A stretch of 64,000 bases of DNA from Glycine soja (GCF_004193775.1 NC_041006.1:19838817-19902816), one strand, 5' to 3'. Numbered from the stretch's first letter, positions 10,786 through 23,275 are shown. The notes: generated from the sequence alone by a model not told the origin. Translations and numbers: made by a program.

Positions 10786-13631
10786 TTATACGATGTTAAT
10801 TAATTCTCCTTCATCATGATCATTACGATTTATGAGGACGTCATCAACTTCTTCGTCTTCGTTAACATTAGTCAGCATTTGTCTGGAGAAAAGACTGAGA
10901 CAAGTATCAACAATTGAATCATCATCTTCAATATTAACACCAATTGTTTATCTATATAGAACCACTGACCATCTTTCATCACAAGGTTCTTGAACATAAA
11001 ATACCTATTTAGCTTGTTCTGCCATGATGAAAGGCTCATTCTGATAAAAAAGCTTCTTCAGATCTACCAAAGTAAATCTGACATCATCTGTTTGCACACC
11101 GATATTGCTATCAATCTACTTACACTTGAAAACATAGACACTAAATTTTACATAATTAACCTCCCAGATTTCTTCAATGACTCCAAAGTAAGGCATGGGA
11201 GCTACACGGGGATTGTCATCATGTACAGTAGCAAAGTGCTAAGATTCAACCCTTAGACTAACACCACTATTTTGCATTGTACTCTTATTGTCTTGTGATT
11301 TTGTGTAGAACGAATACTTGTTGATATCGTATCCTAGCCAAGTTATAACATTTCTTTTAGGCCCATCAGTACTTCCTTAACGTTTTAGATGCATTATGGT
11401 CACCGAATATTATATCTTTAAACCAATTTAGGAAAGTCTTGTTATGCTATTTCAACACCTTATTCTTGGTCATTTTTGGGTTACTTTCCTTAACTAAAGC
11501 TTCATGACGAACTATGTATGGTAGAACTTCATTAATGTTATTTAGTATATATAAATGAGCTTGTTGCAATTCTTCTAGACTTGGAGTGATAACATGCAGT
11601 CCTCTTGAACCCTTACCTCCCACTCTTTCGTCATGCCAAGACTCCAGAACCCCAACAGGTTTTGCCTTTTCGATGTACTCATAAAAAACTCAATAGCTTC
11701 TTCCACAATGTACCTTTCAACAACAAATGCTTTAGGACAGTGTAAATTCTTTATATACCCTTTTAAGATCTTCATGTATCACTCAACCGGGTACATCCAC
11801 CACAAATAAACGTGACATGATGCATACACTGACAAAAACTTATCTTTTCCTTTCTGGACAAAGTATGACAAGTTGGAGGCAAGTATATTTTGTTACCATC
11901 AGACCTTGGATGTAATTGGTCTCGTATACCCATCTCAACTAGATCTTGGCGAGTATTCAAACCAACCTTTGTCATGCCTTGAGTGTTAAGAAGCGTGATG
12001 ATGACACTATCACAGACATTTTTCTCAACATGCATAACATCAATACAATGACCAGTATGGAAGATCAAACAATATCAACCTCTTCTTTCATATGGAAGTT
12101 TTACTTTTTTTCCTTCTTTTGGGTCTTTCCAAATACAGTATTGATACCCTCAACCTGCTCAAGAACATGTTGACCAGTTAATGGTATTGATGCATTATCA
12201 TGCTCTTGACTTCCATTAAAATCTTTTCTCAATTGTCGGTAAGGGTGATAAGCTTTCAAAAAACATTGATGTCGAGTGTATACTATTTTTCTTCCATGTT
12301 TCAATTGTACGTAGCTTGTGTCTTCTTCATAGACAGGGCATGCACGATGGCCCTTAACACTGTATCCACTCAAATTCCTGTATGCTGGAAAGTCATTAAT
12401 GGTACAAAATAGCATTGCACATAACTTGAATGTCTCATTTCGAGACCCATCAAACACAACATCCCTTTCATCCCACAACGAGACCCATCAAACACAACAT
12501 CCCTTTCATCCCACAACTTTGTCAAGTCTTCAATGAAGGGACTGAGATAAACATCAATGTCATTTCTTGGTTGTCTTGGGCCTAATATCATCATAGACAA
12601 CATCTTGTATTTTTGCTTCATGCATAACCAAGAGCCAAGTTGTAAATTACTAGCAAAATAGGCTAAGAACTGTGCTGAGTGCTTAAACTGCCATAGGGAT
12701 TCATTCCATCACTGGCAAGTCCAAGCCTAAGATTTCTCGCCTCTTTGTCGAAATCCGGATACATACTATTAATCTTCTTCCACTGAAAGGAATCAGCTAG
12801 ATGGCAGAGCATTCCATCGCAATTTCTCCCATTTGCATTAGCAAACAAACGCTTGAAACTTGGAATGATCAGAAGATACCATAACATCTTCACTGGGGGC
12901 CTTTCTTGGTGCTTTCATCATTACTACACTCGTCATCATCCTTCACTTTGTATCGTGATACCCCACACCTAGGGCACTTTTGCATTTCTTCAAAATCATT
13001 TCTATACAATATGCAATCATTAAGGCATGCATGAATCTTCTATTACTCCATACCCATCTGACACAATATCTTCTTCGCCTGATGGTAACTTTTTGGCAAC
13101 GTGTTTTCCTCTAGAAGTATATCTTGCACCACCTGAAGCAGTAAAGTGAAGTTTTTGTCACTCTACCCATATCTGGCCTTAACATGAACCAGACTTAACA
13201 CTGCTGACAACAACGTCAAAGACTTCTTGCACCCCAAATACAAATGCTTCTTTGAATCACTTTGCAATGTATCATACATAGAGGCATGTGCTTGCTGAAA
13301 ATACTCTTGTTTAAGATCATGAATCAATTTCTCTAAGCGATCTCTTATTTCTACATCAACTGGTTCAGATGGGACACCACCCGCTCTGCATGACTATCAA
13401 TTCACCATGCCATATCCATGTCGTATAATTATTCTTAATCCCATCAGAAAGTAAATGTTCCCATATGTCGTCGAGTACTTGTCGTCTCAGAGTCAAATAG
13501 TTTATATAAGGACAAAAATATTTTCCATCCTCATCCGGTTGACTTTTTTCGGAGGTAAATTCCAAGAACTGTTCAATGCCTTCCTCATATGTGGGGCTCA
13601 TGCGACTTGCATTCATCCAACTTTGATCCAT
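10786..13631 (-). pseudogene. CACTA TNP2-type transposase, degenerate
   Basis: The start methionine at 13631 opens the transposase-associated N-terminal domain (MDQSWMNASR, then EGIEQFLEF). The TNP2 core follows in pieces: GRNCDGMLCHLADSFQWK and ARNLRLGLASDGMNPYG near 12830-12680, a block with PRNDIDVYLSPFIEDL at about 12590-12540, and HCIDVMHVEKNVCDS near 12050. A DUF4218-like segment (KILKGYIKNLHCP, then VERYIVEEAIEF) lies at about 11775-11690. The C-terminus is acidic and stops at 10786-10788. The protein would bind and cut the CACTA ends. Frameshifts and stops break it, including a 38-bp tandem duplication at 12441-12516. Introns are possible, so not every frame change need be damage. Confidence 0.82.
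12441..12516. repeat. Perfect 38-bp tandem duplication in the transposase
   Basis: Bases 12441-12478 are repeated exactly at 12479-12516. Thirty-eight is not a multiple of three, so the duplication shifts the transposase frame. Identity of the two copies suggests that the event is young compared with other damage in the gene. Confidence 0.95.
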
Positions 13632-15300
13632 GTAACTAATAACTTTGTGATAGTCACAAAGTTATTCTATGCATGAAAACCTCAATTTTTTCCTTGAAGG
13701 TGTGACCCTATCCCATTCTGAAAGATATATTTTTATAGTACATTCATATATAAAGGTTAACTTTCTTTTCTTAGATTTGATGAAATTTCAATAGCATTTC
13801 GCATTGATCTCTAAGGACATCACATGAAAGCGATGAAAAGAATTCCACCACAATCATGTATGCACCCGGAGAACAACGCGAAATGCATTAACCGAAATTT
13901 TATCAAATTTAAGAAAATAAAGTTAACCTTTACATATAAATGTACAATAAAATTATGACTCTTCCCAAACTGTCCAAACGGACAATTCAAGATTCAATAC
14001 AACGATTAATGCAAATTGTCCGCAACAATCTTGTATTCAATCTCAAACGAGAATCTAAAGTTCACTCATCATGAACATAACTTGTATATAAATCAATACT
14101 TATTAATCACAATCAACAAGTAATAAAAGCATTGGTAACAAACAAGAGCATCAAAACTTTATGAAAAACATTTGTACCTATGATGATGATCACTATAATG
14201 TCCAATAACGAATGTCGTGATCACGATGCAAACAGGAAAACCAAAAATGCCTACAAATTACATTGAACATTGAAGATTACACATCTTTAACTAACAACTC
14301 TTAAGCAACAACTTCATGACCACATGACCACTGACCAGCAACCAATAAGATTTTATCCCACTAAATAATGTCAGCTACAAGATTAACAAAAAAATACACC
14401 CACTTTTGAGACCCTTGTCTACCTATACCATTGACCACCTCTACACCAAACAAGTACACCACATAGAATGAAAACATGCTAATTCACAAAAAGTTTTTCC
14501 TCAGTTCATATTCATCCCATTACAGTTACAAGTTACAACATCCTAGCATTAAGTTAGTTACCTCTTCTTCTTAGAGTGAGGGTGTATGGATATAAACTTC
14601 CCCAATGCAGTCAGCACAGTCCAAAAACAGAGCAGCAATCCAAGAAACAACTCAATCACCACTGGCATCAATCATCATTCCCAAAAAATATATACATATA
14701 GATACACCGTAACTTGAAAGAAAATGCATCAAACATATATACATATAGATACTCATAGTCATAGCTAACTAGTGAGGTTAATTAATAATAGAAGAAGTCT
14801 TCGTGTTGCCTCAAAGGCTTCATAAACCAACAATATTCAATCCTAACCATTAACCAGTTTGTGGTTCAAGAATCAATATGCAAAACCAGTTGTTGAAAGA
14901 CTTATCAGGCTTCACTTCTTTTATATTGCGTTCTGTGAGACTAACACGAAGGATGAAGAGAAACAAAACGATTCGGGTCCTGTGAGACTAAGAAAGAAAG
15001 AAGGACTTCAAATGGCAGTGCTAGAAGGAAAACAAAGTAGAGAAACATGAAGAAAGGAGAAGAAACCTAACCTTTTGTGACCAATAGTTGCAGAACCACA
15101 AGAATGGCAATGAGGTTGCAGCATGCTACGAGTGACAACAAATGTGATGTTGTAGCGTTGCGAGAGGTTGCATTGCCGGTGGTGACGAAGTTACAATGCC
15201 GCAAGAGTTACAAATGAGAGTGTGAAAGTGTTCGAGTGAGAGTGATGAGAGTCAAAGGATTCAAAGTTACTAAGCTTCAGGGTTTTTGGCGCTAGATAAT
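13632..15300 (-). other. CACTA 5' non-coding region
   Basis: This lies between the transposase start and the subterminal repeats. I see no protein domain on either strand. It is AT-rich with imperfect internal repeats; for example, sequence around 13795-13870 shares segments with 13860-13930 in the opposite sense. It presumably holds the transposase promoter and 5' leader, which I cannot place. Confidence 0.5.
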
Positions 15301-15558
15301 GATTAAAAAATCGATGTAGAGTTTTCTCTACGTTTTTCAGTAACATCAATTTTTGGTAAAATCAATGTTATCAAAGTTGGTTTACATCGATTTTTAAAAA
15401 ACCGATGTTAACGAACTCATGTTAACATCGATTTTAATAAAAATCGATGTTAACAAACTCGTGTTATTTACAAGATTGTCATCGCGTTTTTGTCAACATC
15501 GGTTTTACGTAAAATCGATATTAACTTAGCGATGTTAAAGCCATTATTTTTAGTAGTG
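15300..15558 (-). repeat. CACTA terminus with subterminal inverted motifs
   Basis: Motifs of the form ACATCG(A/G)TTTT and their complements AAAACCGATGT recur about eight times between 15310 and 15535, often as head-to-head hairpins (for example 15384-15411 and 15422-15455). The extreme end on the minus strand is CACTACTAAAAATAATGG. CACTA transposases bind reiterated subterminal motifs, so these are the expected binding sites. The bases after 15558 are AAA, a possible 3-bp target duplication whose partner is not visible. Confidence 0.8.
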
Positions 15559-16323
15559 AAAACATATTTTTAGTGAAACATTTATTTTTGGTGAAAAATA
15601 AAAAGCTAGTCAAACCTTATTCATGCTTTCTTAGAATTGATCAAAGTGACTATGATGTTTATATTTTTAATAGTAGAAAAATAGTTGTAATGTAAGTAGT
15701 TTTTTATAACCATTTAATTATTGATTGTCTAGTAAGATCTCAAGTATTTTAACAACGATTATTTTTTTGGATCCAACTAATTTTCGATTTGAAATTTAGT
15801 AAGGAAAAACAAGTCTAACGTGCGTTGCATGCATATTTCACATAAACACGAATTGTATACACAAATACCACAAGATCAGAGGAGTTTCCTAATCATTTAA
15901 ACTAAAGTGTAGTTGGCGAGTAAGTTAGGGGATTAAACCAATTGATTCAATCAGTTGAACTTGAATCAGAAGCCACACTGATTCACAGTTTACTCTGGTT
16001 TTTTACTTTAAACAAAATTTCTTAGAATTAGAAGTTTCTTTCTAATTGTGGCCTTGTGGTACATACGTGATCAAATTTTATTCTTTTTTTTTTTCTGTCT
16101 GGATGCTTTTGGTTTGGAAGATCAAATCTAGCAACCCAAAATAGAGAGGAAAAGTAAGAAAAAAAGATATGATCAGGAAAAGACAAATACCTATGATCAC
16201 ACCAAAACATATATGATCACTCGGGTGTCTTTTTTTTTTTTTTTTTAATGCATAAGAAGCCAGAGTTCACAACATCTCACACTCCGCGCATCCTGTTCAA
16301 GCAATTCTAGACCTTCTCGGAAC
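15559..16323. other. Intergenic region downstream of the calmodulin-like gene
   Basis: No gene is visible. The part at about 16235-16320 is probably the 3' untranslated region of the calmodulin-like gene, because it directly follows its stop on the minus strand. A run of T on the plus strand lies at 16230-16248. The remainder is AT-rich with no repeat that I could name. Confidence 0.5.
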
Positions 16324-16893
16324 TTAGGTGAGTTTCTTGCAACTCATCATCATCCTCATAAACTCATTCAAGTCTATAAAGCCATCCCCATTTCTATCCA
16401 CCCCCATCACCATTTTCTTACAAGCACTAAGGCTGCAACTTTCCCCTAGGCTTTTGAGAACTTGTGACAATTCCTCTGCACTGATTTTCCCATCGCCATT
16501 CAAATCAAACACTTGAAAAGCACTCTTGATCTCCGTCTCTTTCACCCTCTCCTCCACGTTGAACATGTCCATGAACTCTTTGAAGTCAATGAAGCCATCT
16601 CCATCAGAGTCCATCACCTGAAAAGACTCATCAGTCTCAGTGCCTTCGATTCCCCACCCCATTGTTCTCACTGCTGCTTTGTACTCTTCGAGGGTAATCT
16701 TGCCATCTTTGTTGGTGTCAAACTTGTCGAACACCCATTTCATTTCCTCTGACTTTGGCTGAATATTGCACCCTACATTTGATGTCTGTTTTGATGATTT
16801 TATGTTGTTGTTCGGGTTTGGACTATTGGGTTGAAAAGAGGAGTGCCCCAACGAGTTGCTACTATGAAATTGAAGGAAACTCAAATTCGACAT
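16324..16893 (-). CDS. Calmodulin-like protein with four EF-hands
   Basis: A calcium sensor that would change shape on binding Ca2+ and act on partner proteins. Counting from an upstream in-frame ATG at 16974 (216 residues), four canonical loops are present: D86-E97, D122-E133, D157-E168 and D193-E204, all with Asp/Asn at loop positions 1, 3 and 5 and Glu at 12, so all four look competent. A 50-residue Ser/Asn-rich N-terminus precedes them. I chose the second methionine (16893; 189 residues, MSNLSFLQFH) because a TATATATA box ends only a few bases before the first ATG, and because plant CMLs often begin with this motif. The gene is intronless, as many CMLs are. There is no signal peptide or CAAX box. 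It is the only intact host gene here and reads away from the AT-rich block. The exact CML number cannot be assigned. Confidence 0.93.
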   Translation of the reverse strand: MSNLSFLQFHSSNSLGHSSFQPNSPNPNNNIKSSKQTSNVGCNIQPKSEEMKWVFDKFDTNKDGKITLEEYKAAVRTMGWGIEGTETDESFQVMDSDGDGFIDFKEFMDMFNVEERVKETEIKSAFQVFDLNGDGKISAEELSQVLKSLGESCSLSACKKMVMGVDRNGDGFIDLNEFMRMMMSCKKLT

Positions 16894-16976
16894 GGTATAT
16901 GTTTTGTGACTAGGTGGTACTAAAGATAAACAAATTGGCTTCAAGATTGCTTCTACTAAGGTTGTGGTTTGCATGT

Positions 16977-16987
16977 GTATATATATA
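16977..16987 (-). promoter_or_regulatory. TATA box of the calmodulin-like gene
   Basis: On the minus strand the sequence reads TTATATATATAC, ending just before the first in-frame ATG at 16974. Plant transcription starts about 25-35 bp downstream of TATA, near 16950. This leaves a 5' leader of roughly 60 bases before the ATG at 16893 and excludes the first ATG. Confidence 0.6.
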
Positions 16988-19900
16988 AGCTATAAGGTTT
17001 TTAGTTTTGAGAGAAGTGGAAGAATTGGAATTGTGTACGTTCTAATCAACGCGTTGAGGTCACTCCTTACTTTTCTCGATGTGATCTTTCTTTTTATTGA
17101 TAGACACTAGGATGGTCAAATTCAAAGAAAGTTTGGGTGGAAACCATTGATTGATCATGGTTCACTAAACATGGTGATGGAAAAAGAGGATTCTTTGTGG
17201 TTCAAGTTCAATGGAGTGCATCTTTGAGGTCGATTCTATCCCTCTTTTTTGGGAATCCGCGTATTCACCACTATGCCCCACTTACAAAGGCAAATCCTTA
17301 TCCTATCTTTCCTAGTCACATACCATGTATCAAACGCATAAATTAAGTGCTTAGTCACGATCAAGATTCGACTTCTTCAGTAAACAGCTAAATAAATTAC
17401 TGGGTTTCACACAATAATGAATCTGAAACTTGGAAATTTGATATATGAGCTTAAGTCGAAATTTTACATTATTTCACTGTTAATTAACTCCTGCGATGCA
17501 TTATATGAGAAATATTAACAATATATACATTTAGTCATGTGCTTTCTTTGATAACATCTAATATTTCTTGTAACTCATTTTACCTATTGAGAGTAGTAAT
17601 TATGCAATATATATAGTTGCAAATAAAAATAAGCTGGATTAGTTTGTTCCTTGTACTTAAAATTTTAAGTTTTAGTTTCTATATACCAAAGAAAAGATTT
17701 AAGTTTTAGTTTGTACACTCACATAAAGGTTAAGATTTGGTTCATGTTATTAACATTGTTAAATGACATATGGTTGGAGATGTTGATAGGTTAGAGATGT
17801 TTAAGTTTTTATTTAATAAAATAAATATAGATTTGTACCAAAAGAAATATATTAAATAAATATATTTGGATTTATTTATTTTATTTTATAAATATAATGT
17901 TTAATAATTTTAAATTTTTAATTAAATATTATATTTAACAAATATTAATTACTACTATATTTAATAAAAACGTATTAAACATAATAAATATATTTAATTT
18001 AATAAATATAATACTTAATAATATAATTAATCTTATAAAATATTACATTGAACATATATTAAATTTAATACTAATTTTTATAAAAAAATTATTAAATTAA
18101 TTAAAAATAACTTATTTAATAAATCCAATATTTTGTAATATGATTAATGTTAATTAAATATCATAATCAATAAATATAATTATTAATCCTATATAAAATA
18201 ATTTCTATTATAATTTATGTTTTTTTAAAAACACTAATAATGTGTATTTTAATTTATATATATTTGGGTATTAATTTTTTTTATATTTTTTAATAATATC
18301 AAGTTACTCTAAAAGTAGCTTTAAAGAGTTATTATATATCTTTACCATTAATCCTGTTGAAATCTAATGGTTAATATTGATAACCCGTTACAATTATTAG
18401 ATTTAAGAAAATTAATAGTAAAAATTACTCGAATAACTTGATCCCCTCTATTTTTAATATATGTAAATTATATTAATGTTCATACATTTATTAAATGTAA
18501 TAACCATTTATATTAATAAATATAGTATTTTATAATATTATTATAGTTAATTATATTTTCTATTTAATAAACACGATGAGAAATAAAAAAATGATTATTT
18601 ATACATCTGTATAAATACTAAATTAATAGTACTAAATGCTATATTTAAGACTTGTTATCATGTCTATTTTACTAATATATACTTGACCCAATACCAATGT
18701 ATTGTACTGGTTTAATTGAAAATAAAAAAATTAAGTACGTAAACATGTATGAAGAAATGAAACATTTATAAATTGAAAGTTTGTTATAAATTATTCATTG
18801 TAAAAACCATTTTTAAAATAATATGTGTATTTTAGTATTAATAATATAAATTTTCAACTATTTTAGTGAAACTGTTATTTAAAAAATTAAACATTAATTA
18901 TTATAGTTAATTAAAAAATATTTCGTTGTTGACTATAATTTTATGTAATTTCTATATTTCTCATTTTACTCAACAAAAATAAAATCATAGCCATTTTAGT
19001 GATGCAACTCTTGATAATAGGTGTTTATACAAATTAGTAATAGACAATAGACATACAGTAAAAATAAACACATTATTTTAATTAAAGAAAAAAATGTGTC
19101 ACAAAATTAATTTTCAAATTCAAGTAAAATATTATATTATACTAGTGTAAAACTCCGTGCCTTCACAAGTATTAAGTTTAAACTTCATAATGTATAATTT
19201 TTATATTATTATCATTTTTAAGATATCATTTTTTATTTAATTAAAAGTTATAATTTTATATTACTAAAGTTATAAAAAAATTCCTTCAAAAAAAAGTTTT
19301 TATAATTTACATATGATTATTTATTATTGTAAATTTATTGATTAAGTAATTTATTTATTTCTTTATTTGTATAAAGTGTATAAAAATAAAGTAATAGATT
19401 ACTATAAAAAAATTATTTCTCATGGAAAATTGATCATTTTTTAAAATCTACTATATTATAATGGATTAGAAACTAATAAAATAAACCTTACGTAGAGAAA
19501 GAATAAAAAGGTCAAAGCATTTGCTTTACTGAAACTGGATAAAAATAATAAGGAACCAAAAGTATCAGTAATTAGGTATTGAAAATGAAAATAATAACAA
19601 TGAAATTGAAAATACTAATAGGTTGAAGAAGAGAAGAAAGAAGCCTAAAAACGGAAGAGAGTATGGTATGAATTTTCGTTTAAAATTTGAATTTATAAAA
19701 ATGGAGAAAGAGTAAAGAAGTGATAATACCAAAAATTACGTAATAATATATAATAATTAAATTATTATTATTATTGATTAGTCATTATGGTTTAAATCTT
19801 CATACGTTTTGCACGTGTTATAAAATAATTGATATAAATATTATTATTTATTTACTATGAGAGAAAAAAATTAATTTTAAAATTTAATGATTTAGTTTGT

Positions 19901-20741
19901 TATCAATTAACATAATCAGTTACAAAATTCAATTTCGTTTAGTTATAATTATAGTCTTAATTTACTATAGTCAAATGTACCAACCTATTAATCAATTATA
20001 ATAATTATTATAATTTATTAATCAATTAATAATTTTTTTATAATTAATATAGTTATAATCAATAATCAATTATAATTAACATAGATTATATATAATATAT
20101 GAATTAATCAATTATAATAATAATTATTTAATAATTGAATTAGTCAATCAATTGTATACTTTTTTACTAATCAATTATATATATGATATTACGCAGGGCA
20201 GTATAATAAAGAGTATTACTTAAACTTGATACTCTAATTCTAATTCATATAGTAGATTAAATATTCAATTTTATTGAAAAAATGTAAAAATTAATTAAAC
20301 GATTAAAAGTCAGTATAATATTATATTTATGTTAAAAAATATTTGAAATTTTTTTCATCAAATATGTTAAAATTTGATTAGATATCACATTCAATATTTA
20401 ATAATAATAAAATAAACTTGTTTTAAACCATAAAAGTTAGAAAATATAAATTTATTTATTTAATTTCAAATATCATTAATTTAAAATAAACATTTATAAC
20501 ATCCTTTAAAAATTTATAAAAATTTTATATTAATTAAAATTACTAATTTACGCACTACTATTCTGAGTTTTAAAAAAGTATATGTAAAAGTTTTAAAAGT
20601 TTAAAACTTTAAGAAATAATTTATAATAATTTTTAGATAATTCAAATTATTAATTTGGATATCATTATTTAATCCTAACTATTCTCAATTTGAAGAAAGC
20701 ATTCATAGCATTCTTAAAAGTAACATTTATCTACATGTTCA

Positions 20742-20745
<4 letters not shown>
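16988..20745. other. AT-rich intergenic DNA upstream of the calmodulin-like gene
   Basis: The first few hundred bases would hold the rest of the calmodulin-like promoter. From about 17800 the sequence is very AT-rich, with dense TAAT/ATTA runs and no supported gene. A stretch at 17630-17770 has repeated TTTTAAGTTTTAGTTT blocks like dispersed plant repeats. No LTR ends or terminal inverted repeats could be placed. Confidence 0.5.

Positions 20746-20792
<47 letters not shown>
20746..20792. repeat. (TA)n microsatellite
   Basis: An uninterrupted run of about 23 TA dinucleotides in AT-rich intergenic DNA. Confidence 0.97.
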
Positions 20793-20795
<3 letters not shown>

Positions 20796-21976
20796 AGTAT
20801 GCCTATTTGTGTTTGGATAAAGTGTCTAAAGAGTTTTTATAAGAAGGACCATTTATAGTCGAAACATCAGTTGATAACATAGGTATCACAAAGTTGATTT
20901 TATCCCTCAATAAATTTAAATTTATATGGAAAAGATCTCAACATTTTGTTGAAAAAAAAAATAAGAACTATTTTTAAAATAATGTATGCAAAATGATGGT
21001 CCACAAAATGAATAAATTTCTCCATTTTAATGTCATTGTGATATTCTAAAATAGACTTAATAAAATTTAATAAACACACTAAATCAACTTGTTATCAAAT
21101 AAGGATAAATTATGTGAGAGTAATTAATAAGATATTTATTTTGTAGCAATTTAAGCATAAAATATAGAAAATTTAGCACCTATGTATTCAACAATATATG
21201 TTAATAGTGAATTTTTTATTTCATTTTTATGAGATATATTTATACAAAATAAATAATCTTTGATAAAGTGGATAATGGTTGCAACATACATACATACAAA
21301 AAAATTTGATAATGTTTGTCACATATATAAAAAAAAATTCAAATTTTTTTTATAGAAATTCATTGTAAAGTAGTGATGGAGTGTGCTTCAGACACTATGC
21401 AATACATATATATTAGAGTATTTGAGGTTTTCCAGCAAAAATACAAAGAAAATTTCAACCACAAAATCATAATAACAAAAGAAATTCATTTCTTACTTTA
21501 TTTAATGTGCATAATAGTTGCAATGTACATAAACTCTAAAAAAAATTATAATGATTGTCATATACATGTAATTTGTTCTAAAACAAAAATTATAGAAAAT
21601 TTTCAAGACAAAATAAAGTAGAAAATTAAATTATAATAAAATATTTTTTTTATAAATAATCAAATGTAATTTAAAATTTTGTGTCTAGTTTTTTTATACT
21701 TAATTATCATAAATGCACATTTAATTTTTGTTATTATTTTTAATTACATAAATAATATATCAATATAATAGGCATAAATAAAAAATATTATGCTTCCTTT
21801 TCTAAACTTTGAGAAAAAGGGAAACATCCTTTTATCAAAACTTGACATATGTGATGACCGATGACAGACACAGTCAACAACTATTGTTTTAAGGATAAAG
21901 TAGATATAGTACATTTATTAAAGATATTATGCAATATGATAATTAAGGATAAAAATTAAGAGATAAATTACTATGC

Positions 21977-21979
<3 letters not shown>
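20793..21979. repeat. AT-rich DNA with a degenerate direct repeat
   Basis: The stretch at about 21265-21365 (GTTGCAACATACAT, then TGTTTGTCACATATAT) is echoed with many differences at about 21510-21615 (GTTGCAATGTACATA, then TGATTGTCATATACAT). The open frame at 21373-21621 overlaps the second copy and looks like chance. No gene is supported. Confidence 0.4.

Positions 21980-22028
<49 letters not shown>
21980..22028. repeat. (TA)n microsatellite
   Basis: A run of about 24 TA dinucleotides, the second of three in this intergenic block. Confidence 0.97.
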
Positions 22029-22033
<5 letters not shown>

Positions 22034-22629
22034 TATGTTTAAAAAATAATTATTTTAAACATTAAAAGTTAAATGCATTTAATGTATTAAAAATAATTTC
22101 ATTTCTTAAGTTTAATCAATATATTATATTTAATAGATATAATATTTAATATATTATCAGTAAAGTTGACTGTCTAATAATTATTGTATTTATTAAATGT
22201 AACATGTAGTCAAATTAATAATATATTAAAAAAATATTTATGAAAAATAATGATAGTCCAATTAAATAACAAACTAATAGGATATTTAAATAAAAATATC
22301 AAATATTAAAATTTTATATTTATATAATATAATATTTTTTTAACATTATATGGAAGTTGGATTAATTTTAATATTCATAAAAGCTTAAAAATATCTATTT
22401 ATGAAATATAATACATGATAAAAGTAACTAATATTGTTAAATATTATATTTATTAAATATATAATATATTCTTAAAATTTTTATTAAATATAACAATTAA
22501 TAACAGTTAATGGGAGAAATTAAAGAGAGATGACAATAATAATTAATACAAAGTTGAAAGTAAAATTAAAATTAAATTTAATATTTAGGTTATGTCGGCA
22601 TTTCAGTTTATTTTTAACATTTTTATTAG

Positions 22630-23275
22630 CTAAAGAGTTTGTTTGATTGTTTGGTAAATAAGTTTTTTTAGTAGTTTATATTGTATTTTAAAATACTATT
22701 TGAAGTGACATTTTTAAAAATGCTTGCTTACATGTTTTAACTTTTTATATTTTCTTTCATTTTTGTCCTCAATTTATTTATTCAATTTTCTAGTTATCCT
22801 TTTTAAATAAAACATGATTTTATTTGTTTTCTGTCATTTTATATTTTTCAACTACTTCAATAGTTAGTTTTACCGAATATTATAATTTAATAAACTAGTT
22901 TTTCAACTTCTAGGTTTCAGCTACCTGCTTCTAGGTTCCAACTATCAGCTAACTTTTCAACTTTCAGCTAAGGCTATGTTCAACAAGACATTTTAGTTAG
23001 CTTCTATCTTTTTTTAATACTTGAAAAACTTATTTTGCTACTCAGTAAACAAGATTTTTTAGTAGTTTCTAACGTTTTTTGAAACGTTACATCAATTAGC
23101 TTTTTTTTAAAATGTTAGCTTCTAAATTTTTTATATTTTCTTCCATTTTATCCTCAATACAATTATTAAATTTCCTTATTATTACCTTTTTAAATAAATC
23201 ATGATTTTTCATGTCATTTTATACTTTTCAATTTTTTCAGCAACTAATTTTACCAACATAACCTTAATATTTGTA
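22630..23275. repeat. Two diverged direct copies of a roughly 250-bp AT-rich repeat
   Basis: The segment at about 22655-22890 (TTTTTTTAGTAGTTT, TTTTATATTTTCTTTCATTTT, CCTTTTTAAATAAAACATGAT, TTTTCAACTA) is followed by a similar segment at about 23050-23260 in the same order. Between them, 22900-22985 has repeated TTCTAGGTTCCAACTATCAG-type blocks. This may be a pair of decayed MITE-like elements. No terminal inverted repeats could be fixed. Confidence 0.45.

Larger units (their letters stand above)
1409..15558 (-). mobile_element. CACTA (En/Spm) DNA transposon, minus strand, split by element A
   Basis: One end is visible at the right: on the minus strand it begins CACTACTAAAAATAATGG at 15558, followed by subterminal inverted motifs. 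It carries a TNP2-type transposase (13631 to 10786) and a second gene (from 10686) with Transposase_24 and Ulp1-like parts. Element A (3186-10440) interrupts the second gene, flanked by ATCAT. The other terminus is not in the window, because element F abuts at 1408. Both genes are broken, so this copy cannot move by itself. Confidence 0.85.

Noticed and set aside
14859..15050. Plus-strand open frame inside the CACTA 5' region
   Set aside because: No domain, opposite to the element's genes, and short enough to be chance.
19130..19180. ACTAGTGTAAAACTCCGTGC, resembling a motif seen at some plant Helitron ends
   Set aside because: No matching CTRR end with hairpin could be placed downstream, and no AT insertion site was clear.
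21373..21621. Plus-strand open frame of 82 codons in AT-rich DNA
   Set aside because: Low-complexity composition, no recognisable family, and it overlaps a degenerate non-coding repeat.
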